Of a stretch of DNA of 64,000 nt, positions 42,001 to 50,995 are shown piece after piece. The position numbers and the translations under genes are program-made. The stretch comes from Cohnella phaseoli. Lineage in GTDB: Bacteria > Bacillota > Bacilli > Paenibacillales > Paenibacillaceae. Positions within the stretch are counted from its first letter, which is position 1. Each line of letters opens with the position of its first letter. The notes under the pieces were generated by a model. The model had not been told where the DNA came from, did not search any database, and worked only from the letters and a program-made list of their open reading frames with translations. The stretch spans positions 37,052 through 101,051 of the forward strand of contig NZ_QRDZ01000036.1 in the NCBI RefSeq assembly GCF_003386235.1. The letters are read 5' to 3'.

Positions 42001-42888
42001 TCAATGCCGATCGCGCTCGGAATCGCGGTGGCTCACCCGCACCGATTCCGTTTCGCTGGCTCCCAGTCTACGTCCCAAATATTCGGCCAGCGCCACTGAT
42101 CTGTGCTTGCCTCCCGTACAACCGATACCGATTACGATCTGACTTTTACCTTCCTTGTGGTACATCGGGATCAGAAACTGCAGCATATCGAGCAGCTTCG
42201 TCAGGAAGGTCTGCGTCTCCGGCCACTTCATCACGTAATCGTACACGTCCGGGTCGGCGCCCGTTTTTGGACGAAGCGTGTCGATATAATGCGGATTCGG
42301 CAAAAACCGGACGTCGAAAATGAGATCGGCATCGATCGGAACGCCGTATTTGAATCCGAACGACGTGACATTGATCGAGATGTTGTTCTGATCCATATTC
42401 GTAAACCGGGCGACGATTTTCTCCTTTAACGCCGCCGGCTTCAGGTTGCTCGTATCGATAACCTGATTGGCCCAGCCCTTCAAATCTTCAAGCAGCTTGC
42501 GCTCCGAATGGATCCCGTCCAGCGGCAGTCCGTCCGGAGCAAGCGGATGACGCCTGCGGCTCTCCTTGTAACGCTGCACAAGCACCGCATCCGTCGCGTC
42601 GAGGAATAGAATCTCGTAGTGGATCGTACTGTTCTCACGAATGTGGTTCAACGATTCCGACAGCGCCGTGAAAAATTCGCGTCCGCGCAAATCGATAACC
42701 AGGGCCACCTTGGCGATTCTCCCCTGCGACTGGTCGATTAAATCCGCAAACTTGGGAATAAGCACCGGCGGCAAATTGTCGACGCAGAAAAAGCCTAGAT
42801 CCTCCAAGCTTTGCACGGCGATCGTTTTGCCGGCTCCCGACATCCCGGTTATAATGACGAGCCTTGGCTGCGTCGTTATCGTATCCAT
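42001..42888 (-). CDS. rapZ: RNase adapter protein RapZ / nucleotide-binding YvcJ
   Basis: The start is ATG 42888 (MDTITTQPRLVIITGMSGAGKT), preceded by GGAAGGGC; 28 further upstream codons are probably untranslated. The 295-residue product has the P-loop GMSGAGKT (residues ~16-23), a middle region with DPDVYDYVMKWPET, and the C-terminal GIGCTGGKHRSV motif. In Firmicutes it is a GTPase of unclear role; in enterobacteria RapZ controls glmS mRNA decay. Confidence 0.95.
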   Translation of the reverse strand: MDTITTQPRLVIITGMSGAGKTIAVQSLEDLGFFCVDNLPPVLIPKFADLIDQSQGRIAKVALVIDLRGREFFTALSESLNHIRENSTIHYEILFLDATDAVLVQRYKESRRRHPLAPDGLPLDGIHSERKLLEDLKGWANQVIDTSNLKPAALKEKIVARFTNMDQNNISINVTSFGFKYGVPIDADLIFDVRFLPNPHYIDTLRPKTGADPDVYDYVMKWPETQTFLTKLLDMLQFLIPMYHKEGKSQIVIGIGCTGGKHRSVALAEYLGRRLGASETESVRVSHRDSERDRH

Positions 42889-43001
42889 GCCCTTCCACTC
42901 CCCCTGAGGCTCATCTTGCCATCGTCCCTTCGCAGAACGACGAATAACATGAGGCGCCCGGGACCGCCTCACAAGCTGCGGAGCCGAGCGCCTTGCTGCG
43001 A

Positions 43002-43955
43002 TTATGCCCGCAGGAACAACCCCGCCGCTCCTACCACTCCGGCGTTGTTGCCGAGCTCCGCCGCTACGATCTCCACGCCTTCCGTAGCGTTCGCCGGCGT
43101 CAGCTTGCGAAAGACTTCGCGGATTTGCGAGAACAAATACTCTCCTGCTTTGCTTACCCCGCCTCCAAGAATAAAGCGCTGCGGATTGACGACGAGCGCC
43201 ACGACCGCCATTGATTTGCCCAAGTAGAACGCCGCCCGGCTGACGATCCGTACAGCCACCTCATCGCCTTCCTTCGCGGCGTCGATGACGTGCTTGGCCG
43301 TTAATTCGCCCTCCACAAGGGCGAGTGACGTCTTGTCTCCCCTGGCAACGGCGTCCTTCGCCATCCGAATAATGCCCGTGGCCGAAGATACGGTCTCCAG
43401 GCAGCCCATCCTGCCGCAGCCGCACTGGATCGCTTCGAGATCGGGCACGATCGTGATATGGCCTAGCTCTCCCGCCATTCCCGAAGCCCCTTCAATCAAC
43501 CGATCATTCAGAACGACGCCTCCGCCGACACCGGTTCCAAGCGTATAGCAAACGCAATTCTGCACGCCTCTCCCCGCTCCGCCCCAGGCTTCGCCCAGCG
43601 CCGCTACGTTGGCGTCGTTGTTGATCTTGACCGGCTTGCCCAGCTTCTCTTCCATAATGAACTTCGCCGGCACATCCTTGAACGGAAGATTCGGCGAGAA
43701 GTTGATGATTCCTTCCGGAATGTTAAGGAACCCGGCAATGCCGATGCCTACGCCGACGACCTTCTCCCATTCCTCCGTTCCCGGAGGCACGAGCTCCCGG
43801 ACATAGGCTGCAATATTGGACAGAACGGCATCCGCTCCATCGGAGGCTTGCGTGGGGCCTTCATAAGTACGGAGCAGGTCTCCCTCCTCGTTGCACAAGC
43901 CTACCTTAATGGACGTTCCGCCCAAATCTACGCCTACGAACAATGAATCTGACAT
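43002..43955 (-). CDS. glcK: Glucokinase, ROK family
   Basis: The 317-residue ROK kinase has the ATP-binding DLGGTSIKVG motif, catalytic Asp in NNDANVAALGEAW, and the zinc-binding CGCGRMGCLET motif. It phosphorylates free glucose in the cytoplasm, for example glucose released by the maltodextrin enzyme at 1699. GAGGTG precedes the ATG. It is just upstream of rapZ on the same strand. Confidence 0.95.
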   Translation of the reverse strand: MSDSLFVGVDLGGTSIKVGLCNEEGDLLRTYEGPTQASDGADAVLSNIAAYVRELVPPGTEEWEKVVGVGIGIAGFLNIPEGIINFSPNLPFKDVPAKFIMEEKLGKPVKINNDANVAALGEAWGGAGRGVQNCVCYTLGTGVGGGVVLNDRLIEGASGMAGELGHITIVPDLEAIQCGCGRMGCLETVSSATGIIRMAKDAVARGDKTSLALVEGELTAKHVIDAAKEGDEVAVRIVSRAAFYLGKSMAVVALVVNPQRFILGGGVSKAGEYLFSQIREVFRKLTPANATEGVEIVAAELGNNAGVVGAAGLFLRA

Positions 43956-43995
43956 ATTGTCGACACCTCATAAGAAATAATAAGAATACTCGCCG

Positions 43996-45726
43996 TCAAT
44001 GGAACGACGGCCTCGTCAAGTCCAGCTTCTCCCGAATTCCGCAGGCTTCGTCGATCCGATTCGCATACCGGCTAATACTCGCCTGAGACACGCCGTATCG
44101 GCTGACCAGGTCCGCATAAGTCACCGTTCTGCGATGCATCTTGGCCGTCCAATACTCGAGCGCCGCCGCCCATCCCGTCGACTTGTGCAGCTTCGGCACA
44201 TCCGGATATACGCGCGACAGAAAATCGACCCACAACGTCATCATATCGTGCTGCTGTACAACGTCATAACGCCCGGACATTCCTTCGAGCGCCTGCTCGA
44301 GCACCGTCTGCCATGCGCTGTCCCATACCGGAAGCTGCGCGGATTTGCGACGCGCCTCCAGCGTCAGCGCCCGTCCGCTGAAGATGACGGAAAGCGAATC
44401 CTGCACTCCGATGGAGCGGAGCACCAGCACAGCCACCCGCTTCAGTTCGTCCTCCTCGTCCGGATCGACCAGGAAAGCTTTTAGCGCCTCGACCACCTCG
44501 TCGTCCGCAACAAGTCCAAGCGCCTGAATAACCTGCACCTTCGTGCGGCGATCGCCGTGCCTAAGCGCCCAGAAGAAAGAGGAGCGGATGAGAGGATCGC
44601 TCTTAAGCGCCTCCGTCACCTGGCCGGGGCTGTTTTCCCACTGTTTGAACTGCTCTTCGAAAGGAAGATGGTAGTGATAATGCGCAGGAGGACTCTCCTC
44701 ACCCGCACTTACCCGCTCCAATCGCTTCAGATGGAATGCCGGCACCTGGGAGCCTGGATCGAGCTTCTCGGCCTGCTGCCAATGCTTCTTGGCCTCCTCA
44801 TACCTATGCAGATTTACCGCCGCAATCGCGGCAAAATGATGCAAACTCGGCTCTCCCGCCAACTCTCCCGTGCGCAGCAAACGACGGAAATGCTGGTACG
44901 CCTCGCGGTGCTCCCCTACGATGCCCAGCGTTGTCGCCATTTTGAACACATGCTCGGGATGAAACGGAATCGTCTTGTTCAGCTTGGAGATCAGCGCTTG
45001 AAGCTGCCCCTGCTGATTGGAATGCTGATAGAAGATCGCCAGATTGCACAGCGCGTGCAGATTGCCCGGTTCGGCGTCCAGCACCTCCGTAATCGTCGCA
45101 ATCGATTTGTCGAACAGTCCCATGTAATAGTATGCCAATCCCAGGTTATTCCTTGCGGCCAGAAAGTCCGGCTGCCGTTCGATAATTTCTTCCAGCATTT
45201 TGACCGCCTCGGCGAACCGGCCTGCCTCCAGCAGCTCCCGTGCCTTGTCGTGCGCGTAAATATTTTCTTTAGCCTTGATGGTCGACAGCTTCGCCGGGCG
45301 GTTCAGCTCATAGTGAAGCAGGTCGAGCAGTTCGTCCGACTCCTCCAGAAATTGGCCCTCCGTATCGTTCTCCAGATACCGGACGAGCGCCTCCTCGGCC
45401 GCTTCGAAAAGCTCCATATTGGCATAGTTATTGGCCAAATAGTAATAGCATTCCGTCATCGCCGGATCGATCTGATCCAGCACCGAGCGCAGAATCACAT
45501 TCGATTCCTCGTACCGTCCCATCTCGGACAGAATGCCGGCCATATTGCAGTGGTTGACCGGATTCTCCGGCTCATACTCCACCGCACGGCGAAAATATTT
45601 CAGTGCCTTGTCGTAATGGTACCGATCCAGCGACTGTACGGCGCGCTCGAAGAAAAATGTCGCATCCAATCTCATCGGGATAACTTTGGGACGCCGGGGT
45701 TTCGCAGCGCGCTTCCGCTGGTTCAT
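43996..45726 (-). CDS. Tetratricopeptide-repeat protein
   Basis: The 576-residue cytoplasmic protein starts with a basic region, then several TPR units: YDKALKYFRRAVEYEPENPV, FAEAVKMLEEIIERQPD and IATITEVLDAEPGN among them. Residues ~340-430 include a HEAT-like stretch (TKVQVIQALGLVADDEVVEALKAFL). The C-terminus (~520-570) resembles a helix-turn-helix: TYADLVSRYGVSQASISRYANR. It therefore may be a DNA-binding scaffold rather than a plain TPR protein. It precedes glcK on the same strand. The function is unknown. Confidence 0.85.
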   Translation of the reverse strand: MNQRKRAAKPRRPKVIPMRLDATFFFERAVQSLDRYHYDKALKYFRRAVEYEPENPVNHCNMAGILSEMGRYEESNVILRSVLDQIDPAMTECYYYLANNYANMELFEAAEEALVRYLENDTEGQFLEESDELLDLLHYELNRPAKLSTIKAKENIYAHDKARELLEAGRFAEAVKMLEEIIERQPDFLAARNNLGLAYYYMGLFDKSIATITEVLDAEPGNLHALCNLAIFYQHSNQQGQLQALISKLNKTIPFHPEHVFKMATTLGIVGEHREAYQHFRRLLRTGELAGEPSLHHFAAIAAVNLHRYEEAKKHWQQAEKLDPGSQVPAFHLKRLERVSAGEESPPAHYHYHLPFEEQFKQWENSPGQVTEALKSDPLIRSSFFWALRHGDRRTKVQVIQALGLVADDEVVEALKAFLVDPDEEDELKRVAVLVLRSIGVQDSLSVIFSGRALTLEARRKSAQLPVWDSAWQTVLEQALEGMSGRYDVVQQHDMMTLWVDFLSRVYPDVPKLHKSTGWAAALEYWTAKMHRRTVTYADLVSRYGVSQASISRYANRIDEACGIREKLDLTRPSFH

Positions 45727-45935
45727 CGCAAGGCACCTCCCTCGTAGTCTGAAACTCGTTATCCAAGATTATAACACAGCCTGCGCCGTCCATAAAATAA
45801 AACCCGCTGGCGATGATGAGGTTCTGGTTGCCGCATGCGTCTCGACGCGAATAACAAACAGCTTGCCGCTTGTAACGGCAAGCTAAAGATGGTGTTGCGG
45901 ATACAATCTATGGTGCGATTTGGCAACGTTACGAA

Positions 45936-46202
45936 CTAATTGTCGTTGTCCGCTTTCTCGCCGCCGCTATAAGCCACATTTATCGAAACATCCGATTTGC
46001 GATCGTCGCTCCATCCGGTAGTCGTAAAAGATTGAACGATTTCGGACAACATCTCGATCCGTTTTCGCAAAGTCGTGCAAAGCGCCTCTTTTCTGGTTTC
46101 GTCAAAGTTGAACCTGTGAAAGGGAATCCCTTGCATTTCCAAAGTTGCTTCAAAAGATTGATAAAAAAAGAAGGTGTAAGCACCTCCCGAAGATTGCTTC
46201 AT
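45936..46202 (-). CDS. Unrecognised small open reading frame, possibly a gene remnant
   Basis: This 88-codon frame reads FDETRKEALCTTLRKRIEML and, near its end, VSINVAYSGGEKADN. Its first ~20 codons lie inside the foldback repeat (46141-46275), and the start has no clear ribosome site. It may be the 3' remnant of a gene truncated by the repeat, or not translated at all. No family recognised. Confidence 0.2.
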   Translation of the reverse strand: MKQSSGGAYTFFFYQSFEATLEMQGIPFHRFNFDETRKEALCTTLRKRIEMLSEIVQSFTTTGWSDDRKSDVSINVAYSGGEKADNDN

Positions 46203-46275
46203 AGGAGGTACTTACACCTATCTTGTTTGTCGAATATCTTTCACAGCAACTGGGTTGGCTTATGGGACCGCCCCT
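46141..46275. mobile_element. Foldback MITE-like element, copy 4 (diverged, short)
   Basis: AGGTGTAAGCACCTCCC faces GGAGGTACTTACACCT, with AAGTTGCTTCAAAAGATTG and ATCTTTCACAGCAACT outside and a right end GGCTTATGGGACCG similar to the other copies. The central GCTCCTGAAAT palindrome is missing. Confidence 0.6.
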
Positions 46276-46294
46276 TCCGCCTAACCTATGCTTT

Positions 46295-47248
46295 CTATAC
46301 GCCCTTAGTCTTGAACAGCGTGCTGATCGAGCCGCCCTCCATGATAATGCGCGTCGCTTCCGCAAGCATAGGCGCAACCGAGATGACCTTGAAGCGAGAA
46401 GAACGCTCTTCCGGCAACAGGATCGTGTCGGTGACGACCACTTCCTTGATGCTCGGGTGGTCGAGACGCTGCAAGGCGGGATCGGAGAACAACGGGTGAG
46501 TGGCGCATACGAACGGGTCTTCCGCTCCGCGCTCCTTCAACCCTTCCACGACGTTCACGATCGTCGTGCCCGTATCGATCATATCTTCGATAATAATTGG
46601 CGTAAAGCCTTCGACGTCTCCGATCACGTGCGTAATGACGGATTCGTTGTGCGCGGGACGCTTCTTGATCATGATAGCGAAGGAGCAATCCAACTGGTTC
46701 GCCAGCTTCTCCGCCGTCGAAGCTCGTCCGGCGTCCGGAGATACGACGACCGGATTGCGGATGTTCTTCGACTTCAGATAATCGCTGATTAAATCCAGTG
46801 CGGTCAAATGGTCGACCGGAATGTCGAAAAACCCCTGGATCGCAGGAGCATGCAGATCGATCGTCACGATACGGTGAGCGCCGACCGTCGTCAGCACGTC
46901 GGCCACCATCTTCGCGGAGATCGGCTCTCGTGGAGCGGCTTTCCTTTCCTGCCGGGCATAGCCGTAATAAGGCAGCACGACGTTAATCGTTCGCGCCGAA
47001 GCCCGCTTGGCTGCATCGATCATAACCAGCAATTCTACGAAGTAATCGTTGATCGGATGAGATAGAGACTGGACCAAGAAAACGTCGCAATTGCGAATCG
47101 TCTCCTCGTAGTGAACGTACACTTCGCCGCTCTTGAATCGGGAAAGCTTGATTTTCCCCAGCGGCACTCCCAGATTGTCGGCGATCTTGCCTGCCAATAG
47201 CGGATTGGATGATCCCGAAAAGATACGAAGCTTACTACTGCTGTACAT
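46295..47248 (-). CDS. prs: Ribose-phosphate pyrophosphokinase
   Basis: The enzyme makes PRPP from ribose 5-phosphate and ATP. Start ATG 47248 (MYSSSKLRIFSG) follows GGAGGGGC. The 317-residue product has the class I signature VVVSPDAGRASTAEKLA and the PRPP-binding DMIDTGTTI loop, plus ATP-binding YARQERK. It is the last gene after hisJ, so PRPP supply is linked to HisG. A second, housekeeping prs would be expected elsewhere but is not in the window. Confidence 0.92.
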   Translation of the reverse strand: MYSSSKLRIFSGSSNPLLAGKIADNLGVPLGKIKLSRFKSGEVYVHYEETIRNCDVFLVQSLSHPINDYFVELLVMIDAAKRASARTINVVLPYYGYARQERKAAPREPISAKMVADVLTTVGAHRIVTIDLHAPAIQGFFDIPVDHLTALDLISDYLKSKNIRNPVVVSPDAGRASTAEKLANQLDCSFAIMIKKRPAHNESVITHVIGDVEGFTPIIIEDMIDTGTTIVNVVEGLKERGAEDPFVCATHPLFSDPALQRLDHPSIKEVVVTDTILLPEERSSRFKVISVAPMLAEATRIIMEGGSISTLFKTKGV

Positions 47249-47335
47249 GTGCCCCTCCATATTTTGGCGATTCGACGCTCCAGGTGTCGAAATCCGTCAG
47301 TCATCATTTCCATTATACATGAGTTCGGGCCTTTT

Positions 47336-48157
47336 TTAAAAAGATTTCAATTTCCGTTTTCTTTCTGTAAACACGGCCAGCTCCGTATACCCCGCTTTTC
47401 GCAGCAGCTCCTTCGCCTCCGCCCCTTTTTGTCCGATTTTGTCGGGGTGGTGAGCGTCGGAACCGTACGTGACAGGGATATCGTAAGCTCTGGCCCGTTC
47501 AAGGATCGACACGGACGGATACATCTCTTTGCAAGGGGCATAAATTCCGGCTGCATTCAGCTCAAAGGCCAAATCGTGCTTCTTGATCGCTTGCAGCGCG
47601 GCGTCTTCCAGTGCGCTTACATCTTCCTCCGGACGATAGCCGAACCGCTTGATCGCATCCATATGGCCGATATAGTCGTAGAATCCGGTTGCCGCAGCCT
47701 TCGCGATCGCATCGAAGTATTGCTCGTACACCTCGACGACACGGCGCCCTTCCCAGCGGTCGACCTGGCGGAAGTCCGTCACATCCCACGTTCCGAGAAA
47801 ATGCACCGAACCGATCACGTAATCCCACGGATAACCGTTTACGATCCGCTCGATCTTTTCCTCCTGGCCTTCGACGTAATCGCCTTCCAGCCCGACGCGC
47901 ACCTCGATGCGGCCCTTATACTTCTCCTTCAGGGCAAGAGCCTCCTCGACATAGCGGGGAAGCTCCTCCATCGGCATTGCGGAATCCGGGTTATCCTTGT
48001 CGGTGACATGCAGCAAAGGCATGTGATCGGACAAGCCGATCTGCTCCATGCCTTGCTTCATCGCGCTGAGGATGTAGTCTTCGAGCTTGCCGACCGCATG
48101 GCCGCAGCGCTCGTGATGCGTATGATAATCGATGAGCATGCCTTGCGTCTGTGTCAT
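47336..48157 (-). CDS. hisJ: Histidinol-phosphatase, PHP type
   Basis: The 273-residue PHP-fold phosphatase has the metal motif DYHTHHERCGHAVGKLEDYI near its start, later SDHMPLL, and further conserved histidines near FELNAAGIYAPCKEMYP and TYGSDAHHPDKIG. It removes phosphate from histidinol phosphate. It follows hisIE by 11 bases in the his operon. Confidence 0.93.
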   Translation of the reverse strand: MTQTQGMLIDYHTHHERCGHAVGKLEDYILSAMKQGMEQIGLSDHMPLLHVTDKDNPDSAMPMEELPRYVEEALALKEKYKGRIEVRVGLEGDYVEGQEEKIERIVNGYPWDYVIGSVHFLGTWDVTDFRQVDRWEGRRVVEVYEQYFDAIAKAAATGFYDYIGHMDAIKRFGYRPEEDVSALEDAALQAIKKHDLAFELNAAGIYAPCKEMYPSVSILERARAYDIPVTYGSDAHHPDKIGQKGAEAKELLRKAGYTELAVFTERKRKLKSF

Positions 48158-48168
48158 GGCCGCTTCAC

Positions 48169-48837
48169 CTAATCCTTCTTGACCGGCTTGCGATGGCGGA
48201 ACTCCAGCTCTTTCAGCACATCGTCGAACGGAATGCCTTGCTCGCGAAGCAGTACCATCAGGTGGAAAATGAGATCGGCGGACTCGCAGCGCAGCTCGTC
48301 TCCGTCGCGGTTTTTCGCGGCGATGATCACTTCGGCGGTTTCCTCTCCGACTTTCTTGAGAATTTTGTCGACGCCTTTCTCGAACAAGTAGGTCGTATAC
48401 GCGCCTTCCGGACGCTCCGCATCGCGCTGGGCGATCGTCGCCTCCAGCCTGCTGAGCGGACCGAAGCGGTCCTCCTGCTGCGCTGCGGCTTCAGATGCAT
48501 GAGCCGTTCCTTCGCGATAGAAGCAGCTGTAAGCTCCCGTGTGGCACGCCGGTCCGTTCTGGCGCACCTTCACGAGCAGCGTATCGCCGTCGCAGTCATA
48601 ATGCAGAGACTCGATCTGCTGCGTATGGCCGCTCGTCGCTCCCTTGTTCCACAGTTCGCCGCGCGACCGGCTCCAAAACCACGTTTGACCGGACTCCAGC
48701 GACTTTTGCAGCGACTCCTCGTTCATGTAGGCGAGCATAAGCACCTCTTTGCTCAGCGCGTCCTGCACAACCGTCGGCACAAGCCCGTCGGCGTTCCATT
48801 TAATCTCTTTTTGCCATTGCTGTTGCTGTTGCGTCAT
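48169..48837 (-). CDS. hisI: Bifunctional phosphoribosyl-AMP cyclohydrolase / phosphoribosyl-ATP pyrophosphatase
   Basis: The 222-residue fusion has a HisI domain (residues ~1-110, with RSRGELWNKGATSGH and the metal cysteines around GPACHTGAYSCFY) and a HisE domain (residues ~125-215, with KILKKVGEETAEVIIAAKN). It does the second and third steps of histidine synthesis. Its ATG overlaps the hisF stop (ATGA). Confidence 0.96.
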   Translation of the reverse strand: MTQQQQQWQKEIKWNADGLVPTVVQDALSKEVLMLAYMNEESLQKSLESGQTWFWSRSRGELWNKGATSGHTQQIESLHYDCDGDTLLVKVRQNGPACHTGAYSCFYREGTAHASEAAAQQEDRFGPLSRLEATIAQRDAERPEGAYTTYLFEKGVDKILKKVGEETAEVIIAAKNRDGDELRCESADLIFHLMVLLREQGIPFDDVLKELEFRHRKPVKKD

Positions 48838-49592
48838 CTGACGTTCACTCCTTTTTCCCGCAGCGCTGTCTTAACCTCTTGCACCGTAACTTCCTTGTAG
48901 TGGAAAATGCTCGCCGCCAGCGCCGCATCCGCTTGCCCTTCCGCGAACACATCGGCAAAATGCTCGGCGTTGCCCGCTCCGCCGGAGGCGATGACCGGAA
49001 TGCCTATGCTCGACGAGACCGCTTTGGTCAACGCGACATCGAAGCCGTCCTTCGTGCCGTCCGCGTCCATGCTCGTCAGCAGAATCTCGCCCGCTCCCCG
49101 GCGCTCCGCTTCCTTCGCCCATTCGAGCGCGCGAATGCCCGTCGCATTGCGTCCGCCGTGGGTGAACACTTCCCACTCGCCCCACTCCGCGTTGAACTTC
49201 GCGTCTATGGCAACCACGATGCACTGCGCGCCGAACGTCCGCGAGCCGTCCGTAATCAGATCCGGATTGCGAATCGCCGCCGTGTTGATGCCGATTTTGT
49301 CCGCGCCGGCGCGAAGCAGCCGCTTCATGTCCTCCACCGCCGAGATGCCGCCTCCGACCGTGAACGGAATCGTGATCTCCCCGGCCGTTCTCCGCACGAC
49401 GTCGACCATTGTCGCCCGGCCTTCCACCGATGCGGAAATGTCCAGAAACACCAGTTCGTCCGCGCCTTCCCGATCATAGATCGCCGCCAGCTCCACCGGG
49501 TCTCCGGCATCTCGCAAATTCACGAAATTGACGCCCTTAACGACTCTTCCGTCCTTCACGTCCAAGCAAGGTATAATTCTTTTAGCCAACAT
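48834..49592 (-). CDS. hisF: Imidazole glycerol phosphate synthase, cyclase subunit
   Basis: The 252-residue (beta/alpha)8 barrel has catalytic Asp11 (IIPCLDVKDGRVVKGVNF) and the second Asp in VVAIDAKFN, with phosphate-binding GGGISAVEDM and SGGAGNAEHF. With HisH it makes imidazole glycerol phosphate and AICAR. Overlap with hisI indicates coupling. Confidence 0.97.
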   Translation of the reverse strand: MLAKRIIPCLDVKDGRVVKGVNFVNLRDAGDPVELAAIYDREGADELVFLDISASVEGRATMVDVVRRTAGEITIPFTVGGGISAVEDMKRLLRAGADKIGINTAAIRNPDLITDGSRTFGAQCIVVAIDAKFNAEWGEWEVFTHGGRNATGIRALEWAKEAERRGAGEILLTSMDADGTKDGFDVALTKAVSSSIGIPVIASGGAGNAEHFADVFAEGQADAALAASIFHYKEVTVQEVKTALREKGVNVR

Positions 49593-49622
49593 GTAGCGTT
49601 CCCCCTTATCCCTCGTTATCCG

Positions 49623-50390
49623 TTATGACGACCGCGACGGATCGCAATAGGCCACGACTTCGCTATAGGGAAGAGTCCCTCCGAAAATATCGAGAGCGCT
49701 GCCGATCGTAATGTCCAGCCTGCCCCGCGTCAATTCGCGGAATCGCGCCAAATCCGCGAGCGATCGCGCACCGCCTGCATAAGTGGCCGGAATCGTCGCC
49801 CATTCGGCGAGCTTGGCTGCCAGCTTCTCCTGTACGCCCTCCCGCTTCCCTTCCACATCAACGGCGTGGATCAGAAACTCGTCGCAGTAGCTTTCGAGCT
49901 CGTGGACGGTCGCTTCGTTCACTTCCAGATCGCTAAACGTCGTCCACTGGTTGGTCACCACGTACCATTTGCCGTCCCGTTCCTTGCAGCTGAGGTCGAG
50001 TACGAGCCGTTCCCGGCCGACTTCCGCAACGATACGCCGCAGATTGTCCATCTGAAGGCGACCGTCGCGGAAAACGTAAGAAGTGACGATGACGTGCGAA
50101 GCCCCTTCGCGTAAGTAATCTGCTGCGTTCTCCGCCGTGATGCCTCCGCCGATCTGCAAGCCGCCGGGATAGGCCCTTAGCGCAGACAGCGCAGCCTCCC
50201 GGTTGCCGCCGCCGAGCATGATAATATGCCCGCCGGTTAACCCGTCTTGTTTATACAGCGAAGCATAGTATTCCGCCCCCCGTTCGGAGACGAAGTTCTC
50301 CACGACCTTCGAGGCGTTCGCTTGCAGCGTTTCCCCGACGATCTGCTTCACCTTGCCTTGGTGAATATCGATACAAGGTCTAAACTTCAT
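49623..50390 (-). CDS. hisA: HisA-type ProFAR isomerase, eukaryotic HIS6 type
   Basis: The 255-residue protein lies in the hisA place, between hisH and hisF, and isomerises ProFAR to PRFAR. Its sequence is of the yeast HIS6 type rather than the usual bacterial HisA: MKFRPCIDIHQGKVKQIVG, YYASLYKQDGLTGGH, LQIGGGITAENA, VIVTSYVFRDG, LVLDLSCKERDGKWYVVTNQW, ATYAGGARSLADL and IGSALDIFGGTLPY. Catalytic residues are Asp8 and probably Asp132. The ATG overlaps the hisH stop (ATGA). It is the only HisA candidate in the operon, so it is presumably functional. Confidence 0.92.
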   Translation of the reverse strand: MKFRPCIDIHQGKVKQIVGETLQANASKVVENFVSERGAEYYASLYKQDGLTGGHIIMLGGGNREAALSALRAYPGGLQIGGGITAENAADYLREGASHVIVTSYVFRDGRLQMDNLRRIVAEVGRERLVLDLSCKERDGKWYVVTNQWTTFSDLEVNEATVHELESYCDEFLIHAVDVEGKREGVQEKLAAKLAEWATIPATYAGGARSLADLARFRELTRGRLDITIGSALDIFGGTLPYSEVVAYCDPSRSS

Positions 50391-50995
50391 TTCCCGACAA
50401 CCCTCTCCGTGAACTTGCGGAGCAGCGCCATGCCGAGCTCGCCGCTCTTCTCCGGATGGAACTGCATGCCGTACACCGAACCCCGGCCTACGATCGCCGT
50501 TACCGGCTGGTAGTAATCCGTCACGGCCAGCAGATCGGACTCCCGCTCCGGCAGCGCGTGATACGAGTGGACGAAATACACGTGCCCCGGCTCCACGCCC
50601 TCGAACAACGGGCTCTCCTGCTTAAACGTCAGCTCGTTCCAGCCCATATGCGGAACCTTGTAATCCCCTTGAAACCGAACGACGCGGCCCGGCAGCAGAT
50701 CCAGCCCCCGATGCGTCCCGTGCTCCTCGCTCTCAGTGAACAGCAGCTGCATTCCGAGGCAGATACCGAGAAACGGCTTGCCCGAAGCCGCGTATTCCTT
50801 CACCGTATCGACCAGCCCGGTCTCGCGCAAATTCGCCATTGCATCGCCGAACGCGCCGACGCCCGGCAGAATCGCCCCGTCCGCCGCCAGTATTTCGCGC
50901 GGATCGGAAGTGACCCGCGCCTCGCAGCCCAGCCGCTCGACGGCTTTGCTGACGCTGTGCAGATTGCCCATACCATAGTCGATAATCGCAATCAC
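50387..50995 (-). CDS. hisH: Imidazole glycerol phosphate synthase, glutaminase subunit
   Basis: The 202-residue class I glutamine amidotransferase has catalytic Cys79 (GICLGMQLL), His180 and Glu182 (FHPEKSG). It passes ammonia to HisF. It starts immediately after the hisB stop and overlaps hisA by four bases. Confidence 0.97.
   Translation of the reverse strand: MIAIIDYGMGNLHSVSKAVERLGCEARVTSDPREILAADGAILPGVGAFGDAMANLRETGLVDTVKEYAASGKPFLGICLGMQLLFTESEEHGTHRGLDLLPGRVVRFQGDYKVPHMGWNELTFKQESPLFEGVEPGHVYFVHSYHALPERESDLLAVTDYYQPVTAIVGRGSVYGMQFHPEKSGELGMALLRKFTERVVGK

Larger units (their letters stand above)
45727..46294. other. Intergenic region with a foldback repeat and an orphan small frame
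   Basis: This gap between prs and the TPR gene holds the repeat at 46141-46275 and a small open frame at 45936-46202. I see nothing recognisable in 45727-45935. Confidence 0.5.
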
